Shown here: positions 14,450 through 20,119 of the stretch, in pieces
Numbering within the stretch: position 1 is the first letter of the stretch
How the letters are laid out: each line of letters begins with the position of its first letter
Made by a program: the position numbers and the translations under genes
Assembly (NCBI GenBank): GCA_018372435.1
Contig: JAHAJA010000052.1
Coordinates: 1-20,119, forward strand
Direction of reading: 5' to 3'
From: Clostridiales bacterium
GTDB lineage: Bacteria > Bacillota > Clostridia > Lachnospirales > Lachnospiraceae
Length of the DNA stretch: 20,119 nucleotides
Notes under the pieces: generated by a model
What the model was told of the DNA's origin: nothing
What the model saw: only the letters and a program-made list of their open reading frames with translations
Databases searched by the model: none

Positions 14450-14463
14450 CGTAATCGTTTTCT
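14450..14463 (-). promoter_or_regulatory. cre-like site (CcpA binding) downstream of the promoter
   Basis: On the minus strand the 14 bases read AGAAAACGATTACG. They match the cre consensus TGWAANCGNTNWCA at all fixed positions except the first and last. It lies about 22-35 bases after the predicted transcription start, where bound CcpA would block elongation. Carbon catabolite repression of a plant-wall hydrolase would be expected. Confidence 0.45.
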
Positions 14464-14596
14464 GACAATTGATAACTTTTCATTACTTCTAAGTTTACTC
14501 TAATCTAACTTTCGCAGAACGTATCAAACAATGTAATCCTATTTAATACTTATTAACCCAATAACTTATTATCATAACAAGGACAAGGAGGTTTTT

Positions 14597-17500
14597 ATGT
14601 TTAAACATGTGAGTAAACGAAAATTTCTATCTGTTATTATGGCTACTATTTTTGTAGTCGGCTCTACTAATCCCTCTCTTTATGCTAATGCTTCTACAGC
14701 AACCACTACTACAACCACTACTACAAGCGAAAAATATTCTTGGAATAATGTACAAATCAATGGCGGTGGCTTTATTCCCGGAATTATATTCAATGAATCC
14801 GAACCTAATCTAATCTATGCAAGAACAGATATCGGAGGTGCTTATAGGTGGGAAGAGTCCACCCAAAACTGGGTTTCTATAAGTGATTCCACAGGTTGGG
14901 TAGATTGGAACAAGAATGGTGTAGATGCACTTGCAACAGACCCTATTGATACAAACCGAGTGTATATGGCAACCGGTACCTATACGAACTCATGGGATAC
15001 CAATGGCCAGATCATGCGGTCTACCGATCGTGGTACTACTTGGGAATCTACTACCCTTCCATTCAAAGTGGGAGGTAATATGCCAGGCCGTAGTATGGGT
15101 GAACGTCTGGTTATAGACCCTAATAAAAACAATATTATTTACTTTGGTGCCCGTGGAGATAACGGCTTATGGAAGAGTACCGATTACGGTGTAACTTGGA
15201 ATAAGGTAAGCAGCTTTACAAACACAGGTACTTACATACAAAATCCTGGTTCTGATTATGGCTCCGATGCCATTGGTATCGCTTGGATTACCTTTGATAA
15301 ATCAAGCTCCAGTTTAGGTAATGCCACTCAAACTATATATGTCGGTACTGCTGATATTGGCAACAGTGTATACCGTAGTAAAGATGGCGGTACTACTTGG
15401 GAAGCCCTACCTGGACAACCTACTGGTTTCCTTCCTCACCACGGCGTACTTTCTTCAACAGGTATGCTCTATATCTCCTATAGTAACGGCTGCGGTCCTT
15501 ATGACGGCTCCAAAGGTGACGTGTTTAAATATAATACCGTAACCGGTCAGTGGACAAACATCTCACCTGTTCCTTCAACCAGCGAGGATAATTACTATGG
15601 ATATGGTGGTCTTTCTGTAGATGCTCAACATCCTGATACTCTAATGGTTTCAACCCTTAACTGCTGGTGGCCAGATGCTAATATCTACAGAAGCACGGAT
15701 GGTGGTAACACTTGGACGAGTTCTTGGTCTTGGTCTTCTTATCCAACGCGTTCTCTTCGTTACAACTTAGATATCTCCAATTCACCTTGGTTAAACTTTG
15801 GTACCAATGGTGCGATTAACTCAGATTCTCCATCTCCTAAACTAGGATGGATGATTGGTGATTTGGAAATAGATCCATTTAACTCTGATCGTATGTTTTA
15901 TGGAACAGGTGCCAGTCTCATGGGAACGACGGATCTTACCAAATGGGACAGTAATCAAACCCTAACGATCCAACCATTTGCTACAGGTATTGAAGAAACT
16001 GCTGTTATCACTTTAGTAAGCTTACCTAGCGGTTCTTCTCACCTTTTAAGTGGTCTTGGCGATATTGGTGGTTTTAGACATGAAAGTTTCACAACAGTTC
16101 CATCTTATGGGTATAAAAGTCCAAACTTTGTATCTACAACAGGAATAGACTATGCAGAGTCAAATCCTAATTATGTCGTACGTGTAGGTAATGTCGATAG
16201 AGACTATACAACTAATAAAGCTTGTGCCATTAGTAATGATGGTGGAACTACATGGTACTCCGCAAACTCTGAACCAGCTGGTGTAGCCGGTGGAGGACAA
16301 GTAGCTGTATCCGCAGATGGCACTACTATTCTTTGGAGCCCTAACCCTAATAGTTCAGGAACATCTATATCAGTATACAAATCAACGAACAATGGTAACT
16401 CTTGGACTCCTGTCACTGGACTACCTGCTCAATCCTCTATCTATTCTGACAGGGTAAATCCTAAGAAATTCTATGGATTTAAGAAAGGCGTATTCTATAT
16501 TAGTACAGATGGAGGTTCAACTTTCACTTCAACACAAGCTACTGGCCTTCCTACAGATGCTTCTTCTGTTGTACATTCACAAGCTGAAAAAGCTACCTGC
16601 ACCTTCAAAGCTATGCCTGGTATAGAAGGTGATATCTGGTTTGCAGGTGGAAGTGCTGAATCAGGAACCTATGGTTTATGGCATTCAACAGATTCCGGTG
16701 CCAGCTTCACTAAACTTTCTAATGTAGAAGAAGCCGATACCATTGGCTTTGGTAAGGCTGCAGATGGCTATAATTATATGGCGCTATATACCACTGCAAA
16801 GATTAACGGAGTACGTGGCATCTTCCGTTCCGATGATGCTGGAGCTTCTTGGGTAAGAATTAATGATGATAATCATCAATACGCTAAGATTAACATGTGC
16901 ATCACTGGTGATCCTAGAATCTACGGTCGCGTATATGTAGGTACAAACGGACGTGGTATCATCTACGGCGATAGTTTATCCACTCAGCCTCCCGTTAATA
17001 GTTCAGAAATAACGCCTACTTCATCATCCTTTGATAAAAATGTTGCTAATCAGAAGGATATCGCAGTAACCATGACACTTAATGGTAACACTTTAAATGG
17101 TGTTACAAGTGGAACTAATACCCTTGTTCCGGGCACAGATTACATAGTATCAGGTAATGTTGTAACTATTAAAAAAGAATATCTTAGCAGCCTATCGACT
17201 GGAAATACAACATTAACCTTTGATTTTAGTGCCGGATCTGATAAGAATCTGACGGTATCAGTAAAGGATACCAGTCAACAGGTGACATCAAATCTAGAAG
17301 TGCAGATGTATAACGGAGTAACTTCTGCTTCCAGTAATACCTTAAGTATCAAATATAAATTGCTTAACAATGGGACAACTCCTATTGATTTAAAAGACGT
17401 AAAACTTCGCTATTATTACACAATTGATAGTACAAAGAGCCAGAGTTTCTGGTGCGATTGGGCAAGTGTGGGAAGTGGCAACGTAACAGGTTCCTTTACT

Positions 17501-17734
17501 GCCATTTCATCTTCTAATCCAAATGCCAATTACTACTTTGAAACTGGCTTTTCAACTGGTACACTTACTCCTGGATCAAGTGCTGAATTACAGATTCGAA
17601 TCGCTAAGGATGATTGGTCAAACTATACCCAGACTAATGATTATTCCTTTAGAGATACTGGTAATTCCTATGCATCCTGGTCATATGTAACAGCATATGT
17701 AAACAATGTATTAAGCTGGGGTATTGAACCATAA
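14597..17734 (+). CDS. secreted GH74 xyloglucanase with X2 and CBM3 modules
   Basis: This 1045-residue extracellular enzyme should cleave the beta-1,4-glucan backbone of xyloglucan. A Sec signal peptide (about 1-32) and a run of eight Thr (36-43) precede the GH74 double seven-bladed propeller (about 46-790). The predicted catalytic acids are Asp78 (ARTDIGGAYRW) and Asp489 (GLGDIGGFRH), spaced almost as in the Clostridium thermocellum enzyme Xgh74A. Nine Asp-box motifs are visible, for example STDRGTTW 142-149 and SKDGGTTW 261-268. An X2 immunoglobulin-like module (about 800-892) and a family 3 cellulose-binding module (about 898-1045) follow. No dockerin is present, so it is a free, cellulose-targeted enzyme rather than a cellulosome subunit. 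AGGAGG stands five bases before the ATG, and a strong terminator follows. Whether it acts as an endo- or exo-enzyme cannot be settled here. Confidence 0.95.
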   Translation: MFKHVSKRKFLSVIMATIFVVGSTNPSLYANASTATTTTTTTTSEKYSWNNVQINGGGFIPGIIFNESEPNLIYARTDIGGAYRWEESTQNWVSISDSTGWVDWNKNGVDALATDPIDTNRVYMATGTYTNSWDTNGQIMRSTDRGTTWESTTLPFKVGGNMPGRSMGERLVIDPNKNNIIYFGARGDNGLWKSTDYGVTWNKVSSFTNTGTYIQNPGSDYGSDAIGIAWITFDKSSSSLGNATQTIYVGTADIGNSVYRSKDGGTTWEALPGQPTGFLPHHGVLSSTGMLYISYSNGCGPYDGSKGDVFKYNTVTGQWTNISPVPSTSEDNYYGYGGLSVDAQHPDTLMVSTLNCWWPDANIYRSTDGGNTWTSSWSWSSYPTRSLRYNLDISNSPWLNFGTNGAINSDSPSPKLGWMIGDLEIDPFNSDRMFYGTGASLMGTTDLTKWDSNQTLTIQPFATGIEETAVITLVSLPSGSSHLLSGLGDIGGFRHESFTTVPSYGYKSPNFVSTTGIDYAESNPNYVVRVGNVDRDYTTNKACAISNDGGTTWYSANSEPAGVAGGGQVAVSADGTTILWSPNPNSSGTSISVYKSTNNGNSWTPVTGLPAQSSIYSDRVNPKKFYGFKKGVFYISTDGGSTFTSTQATGLPTDASSVVHSQAEKATCTFKAMPGIEGDIWFAGGSAESGTYGLWHSTDSGASFTKLSNVEEADTIGFGKAADGYNYMALYTTAKINGVRGIFRSDDAGASWVRINDDNHQYAKINMCITGDPRIYGRVYVGTNGRGIIYGDSLSTQPPVNSSEITPTSSSFDKNVANQKDIAVTMTLNGNTLNGVTSGTNTLVPGTDYIVSGNVVTIKKEYLSSLSTGNTTLTFDFSAGSDKNLTVSVKDTSQQVTSNLEVQMYNGVTSASSNTLSIKYKLLNNGTTPIDLKDVKLRYYYTIDSTKSQSFWCDWASVGSGNVTGSFTAISSSNPNANYYFETGFSTGTLTPGSSAELQIRIAKDDWSNYTQTNDYSFRDTGNSYASWSYVTAYVNNVLSWGIEP

Positions 17735-17743
17735 TAGAACTTA

Positions 17744-17794
17744 AGGGGCCCTTACATATATCTTATTGGAGATGATATGTAGGGGCCCTGTTTT
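17744..17794 (+). terminator. strong terminator after the xyloglucanase gene
   Basis: A long hairpin pairs AGGGGCCC (17744-17751) with GGGGCCCT at 17782-17789 and continues with near-complementary AT-rich arms (one mismatch and one bulge) around a short loop. GTTTT follows. It starts 9 bases past the stop codon. Confidence 0.85.
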
Positions 17795-17840
17795 AGTTAG
17801 CTGTTAATCTGCATGATTAATAGCGGTTGGTTATATTACT

Positions 17841-17969
17841 CTATTTTAGAGATATCCTCTTCCACCGATTTTCCCTCATTACGAAATACAAACGAAAACT
17901 CCTCTTTATTTTGGTTTCCTTACCAATCTCGTCCAAAACCGATTCTGTGGATACTTTTCTTATCCTCAT
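17841..17969 (-). pseudogene. small ORF or coding remnant downstream of the immunity genes
   Basis: An ATG at 17969 opens a 42-residue basic reading frame (MRIRKVSTES to RISLK) ending at 17841, with AAGG about 10 bases upstream. A second minus-strand frame over the same bases gives a more protein-like stretch (EEFSFVFRNEGKSVEEDIS) but is interrupted by a stop. I recognise neither. A decayed small gene at the end of the toxin locus is the most sensible reading, and the 278 bases between the terminator and the second immunity gene hold nothing else visible. Confidence 0.2.
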
Positions 17970-18012
17970 GGCTTTGACCTTAAATCACTATTTTATTTAT
18001 ATATACTTAACT

Positions 18013-18333
18013 TTAGCGAGATAAAAAATAATCATCTTCTATTTCTCCATCTAATGAAAAATATACTATATAATTTCCCATATTTTTGCTATCGAAAAAA
18101 ACTTTTAATTCTACAACAATATGGTTATAATCACAATATGGCCAATTACCTAATTTGTATGAAATTTTCTTTATTTCAACTTTAAGTTTGTCCTTGTTAT
18201 AATTTGGAAATTCGTATTGAAACTCTTCTTGTTCTTCTTGCATATAATAACCAAATACATCCCAAAAGGATTCTATACTTCTCTTCTCAATATCATACTT
18301 TTTAATAATTTCAACCAATTTTTCTTGTATCAT
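18013..18333 (-). CDS. probable immunity protein, second copy
   Basis: This 106-residue soluble acidic protein has no signal peptide. It matches the upstream neighbour at 40 of 106 positions in a gap-free alignment. Shared blocks are MIQ, KY.I..RS, FW, EQEE, DK, ISY.L.NWP, NHI, GNY and FS.DG, so the two genes are an old tandem duplication. A small acidic protein encoded right after an Rhs-type toxin gene is typical of immunity proteins, which bind and neutralise the toxin tip in the cytoplasm. The divergence suggests this copy may act on a variant toxin. AGAGGTGG precedes the ATG. A perfect hairpin separates it from the first copy. I cannot assign a named immunity family. Confidence 0.65.
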   Translation of the reverse strand: MIQEKLVEIIKKYDIEKRSIESFWDVFGYYMQEEQEEFQYEFPNYNKDKLKVEIKKISYKLGNWPYCDYNHIVVELKVFFDSKNMGNYIVYFSLDGEIEDDYFLSR

Positions 18334-18385
18334 ACTAATCCACCTCTAAATTAATACTTTTGAATCTCAATACCACTATTTAATT

Positions 18386-18426
18386 ATAAGGAAACTTCAA
18401 TATTATTTTCATTGAAGTTTCCTTAT
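18386..18426 (-). terminator. perfect 15-bp hairpin between the two immunity genes
   Basis: Arms 18386-18400 and 18412-18426 are perfectly complementary around an 11-base loop. The hairpin lies 18 bases past the stop of the first immunity gene. On the minus strand it is followed by AT-rich sequence without a clear T run, so it may be a weak terminator, a partial attenuator or a stabilising element. It could let the second copy be controlled separately. Confidence 0.55.
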
Positions 18427-18444
18427 TGATCCCATTCTTGCTAG

Positions 18445-18765
18445 CTAGTTTCTTTCGAAACGTTTACTTTCTTGTTTTCCATCAACCGAGAAGATTATCT
18501 CATAGTTTCCAATACCTTCGTTTTCATATACCGCTGAAATAATAACAGCAATATGATTATCATTTATATTAGGCCAATTATCTAAATTATACGAAATCGT
18601 ATGCACACTCGCATAAATTTTATCTCTACAATTCAGTTTAAGCATACTATGTAGTTCTTCTTGTTCGTTATTCATTAACTCATCAATATACTCCCAAAAT
18701 AATTTCATGCTTCTATGAACTATATTATACTTTGTAATAATGTCTTTTAATTCATCTTGTATCAT
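18445..18765 (-). CDS. probable immunity protein, cognate to the Rhs toxin
   Basis: This 106-residue cytoplasmic protein starts 12 bases after the toxin stop codon. Its ribosome binding site (GAAAGGA) sits in that gap, next to the toxin stop. Tight coupling behind the toxin makes it the likely cognate immunity protein. It is acidic in its N-terminal half (EYIDELMNNEQEEL, about 25-38) and has the conserved ISY.L.NWP and GNY motifs (ISYNLDNWP at 56-64, GNYEIIF at 85-91) shared with the downstream paralogue. I know no catalytic motif in it and expect it to act by binding the toxin tip. The toxin-immunity relation rests on gene position and size. Confidence 0.7.
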   Translation of the reverse strand: MIQDELKDIITKYNIVHRSMKLFWEYIDELMNNEQEELHSMLKLNCRDKIYASVHTISYNLDNWPNINDNHIAVIISAVYENEGIGNYEIIFSVDGKQESKRFERN

Positions 18766-18777
18766 TATTTTTCCTTT

Positions 18778-20119
18778 CTAATGCTTTCCTCGCTCAAATA
18801 AGTCAAAAATAATATTTCCACTACTCACATTCAGATTGCCAAAAACTCTATAATCTCCAAATTGCTTTGATATAATTTTTATTTCATACTTATACCACTT
18901 TCCTCCAATATATACCCCTTTTCCCGATAATGATTTTATACCATTTTCTCCCTTAGCACTTACTATACCCTTTTTCATTGCTGAAACAAATTTTTCTGCA
19001 GCATTATTCCCTAGTTTGTTTCTAATTTTATTATAAGTATCATGTTTTATCCATGCTTTGCCCTCCGCACCACACGAATTATGTACCAACACACCTAGCT
19101 CAGAAACAAAATACGTGTGAAAATCCGCTACTTCAAAATTATATACAACAACCTCTTCTTCATGTACTTCTGTCCATATATTTTCTATCACTGCTTCTGT
19201 ACCTGATGATAGACGTAATATGTCACCTCGCTGTAAGTAACCGGCTTTTACAAAACCTTTTCCTTCTACCCAGAATGGATGCTCTCTCGTTGTCTCTATT
19301 TCTGTTCCATTTACTATTACATGGATTGTTGCGTCCTTATATCTTACGAATGTTCTTACTACTTCTTTGTAATTAATTTCTCCTGTCTCTGGATTTTCCG
19401 TTAAAACATAATCACCAATTTGTATATCCTCAATGTTTTTACTTCCATACATTGTTATTATTTGAGTTCCAGCAACAAAGCAGCCTGGTTCAGAAACCTT
19501 ACTTGGCTCTTTAGCTTTCGTGGTTTTTGGTGTGCTTTTCGCTTTTTTATTACTGTTTACAACCTTTTTCGACTTACTAATTATTTTCTGACCAATTTTA
19601 GATGTTTTAAACTTATTTGCTATTCCTATCCCCTTCGAAATTGCAGTAACAACCATGGCTATAACCCTACCTGCATGATACCCCATATCATATACATCTT
19701 TGTTACTTGTTTTGTTAGTAGGTTTAAATACACTTAAATGCTTAGTAACATATTTAATATCATTAACAAAGTATTCAAAACCCTGTCTTATCACTTCACC
19801 AATAGTTAGTTCTCCGCAAACAAGTTCTTTTATAATCTTTATAAATATTAAAGGTGCTCTTATAATATCCCATATCCATGATGCAACTCCATGTCTTACA
19901 CCTTTTAATAAATCATCCGTTTGAGTAAAATAATTCATATTTCCACTTGGATCGGTATACTTTAATGGATTATTCATTCCATAAATGTAAAGGTTGAGAC
20001 TTAATAGTTCGTCTTGCTCTCCCCTATAACTATCCTCACTTACAAACCGACCAATCTCAGCATCATAATACCTTGCCTTCGCATAATACAGCCCTGTACT
20101 TTCCTCGTACACATGTCCT
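18778..20119 (-). CDS. Rhs-type polymorphic toxin, C-terminal part with Hint domain (5' end outside window)
   Basis: The reading frame enters from the right edge without a start; the upstream part of a much larger Rhs/YD-repeat protein is outside the window. Counting from the GTG at 20112, residues 1-58 are the Rhs core end (ESTGLYYAKARYYD, IGRFVSEDSYRGEQDELLSLNLY, NPLKYTDPSGN). Residues 59-208 are a helical pre-toxin region with a lysine-rich linker. Residues 211-346 are a Hint (intein-like) autopeptidase with Cys211 (GCFVAGT), TREHPFW (275-281) and the terminal VHN (343-345). The last 98 residues are the toxin tip, probably freed by Hint cleavage. It contains KYEIKI and GDYRVFGNLN strands and ends at His444. 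The tip faintly recalls BECR-fold RNases (RelE or colicin E5/D-like), but I cannot assign a family. The immunity genes follow directly. Confidence 0.85.
   Translation of the reverse strand, partial: GHVYEESTGLYYAKARYYDAEIGRFVSEDSYRGEQDELLSLNLYIYGMNNPLKYTDPSGNMNYFTQTDDLLKGVRHGVASWIWDIIRAPLIFIKIIKELVCGELTIGEVIRQGFEYFVNDIKYVTKHLSVFKPTNKTSNKDVYDMGYHAGRVIAMVVTAISKGIGIANKFKTSKIGQKIISKSKKVVNSNKKAKSTPKTTKAKEPSKVSEPGCFVAGTQIITMYGSKNIEDIQIGDYVLTENPETGEINYKEVVRTFVRYKDATIHVIVNGTEIETTREHPFWVEGKGFVKAGYLQRGDILRLSSGTEAVIENIWTEVHEEEVVVYNFEVADFHTYFVSELGVLVHNSCGAEGKAWIKHDTYNKIRNKLGNNAAEKFVSAMKKGIVSAKGENGIKSLSGKGVYIGGKWYKYEIKIISKQFGDYRVFGNLNVSSGNIIFDLFERGKH

Larger units (their letters stand above)
13968..14596 (+). 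other. 629-base spacer before the xyloglucanase gene
   Basis: No gene is seen. From left to right it holds an imperfect inverted-repeat element (14009-14137), a triple ATTCTT repeat (14138-14155), about 230 AT-rich bases with nothing recognisable, a strong plus-strand promoter (14393-14421), a palindrome and a cre-like site (14426-14463), and an untranslated leader of about 170 bases ending in AGGAGG. Confidence 0.5.

Noticed and set aside
17827..18024. 65-residue plus-strand hydrophobic frame after the xyloglucanase terminator
   Set aside because: It has no ribosome binding site, overlaps the end of the second immunity gene, and its hydrophobicity follows from T-rich sequence.
19071..19490. 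Hint region as a true splicing intein
   Set aside because: The segment has Hint motifs but lies between an Rhs core and a short toxin tip with an immunity gene behind it, the arrangement of a self-cleaving polymorphic toxin rather than an intein splitting a host protein.

Overview
The window looks like the chromosome of a low-GC, plant-polysaccharide-degrading anaerobic Firmicute. AT-rich DNA, strong AGGAGG-type ribosome binding sites, a secreted GH74 xyloglucanase with X2 and CBM3 modules, a furanose-type sugar importer and a clostridial Rhs-type toxin locus together fit Lachnospiraceae of the Lachnoclostridium (Clostridium) phytofermentans kind. That placement is inferred from gene content only.

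Layout. (1) 43-1866, minus strand: a two-gene unit of a small alarmone synthetase ((p)ppGpp synthetase, RelQ/YjbM type) followed by a metallo-beta-lactamase-fold hydrolase, closed by a hairpin. (2) 2153-6294, plus strand: a near-consensus promoter, a 32-codon leader ORF, an intrinsic terminator and a further structured leader precede two overlapping genes for a heterodimeric ABC exporter of the BmrCD/LmrCD/TM287-288 type. The arrangement closely resembles ribosome-mediated attenuation of multidrug exporters. (3) 6361-12832, minus strand: a sugar operon with lipoprotein binding protein, two-domain ATPase, two permeases and a cytoplasmic GH2 glycosidase. The gene order and binding-protein sequence resemble the E. 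coli galactofuranose importer YtfQRT-YjfF. A divergent gene (12996-13967) encodes an ArsR-type winged helix fused to a large unassigned C-terminal domain and is the obvious local regulator; palindromes lie in the shared promoter region. (4) 13968-17794, plus strand: a long AT-rich spacer holding an imperfect inverted-repeat element, then a strong promoter with a palindrome and a cre-like site, then the GH74-X2-CBM3 xyloglucanase and a strong terminator. (5) 17841-20119, minus strand: the 3' part of an Rhs-type polymorphic toxin gene (Rhs core end, pre-toxin region, Hint peptidase, about 98-residue toxin domain), followed by two tandem paralogous small proteins that are probably immunity proteins.

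How the genes may work together. The xyloglucanase acts outside the cell on plant hemicellulose, while the importer and GH2 enzyme take up and hydrolyse a small glycoside, possibly a furanoside, under control of the divergent regulator. The exporter and the toxin/immunity cassette serve defence and competition. The most interesting items are the attenuator-like leader of the exporter, the ArsR fusion regulator with its candidate operators, and the unassigned toxin tip with its duplicated immunity gene. Both permease starts are placed at internal ATGs with good ribosome binding sites rather than at the longest open frame.
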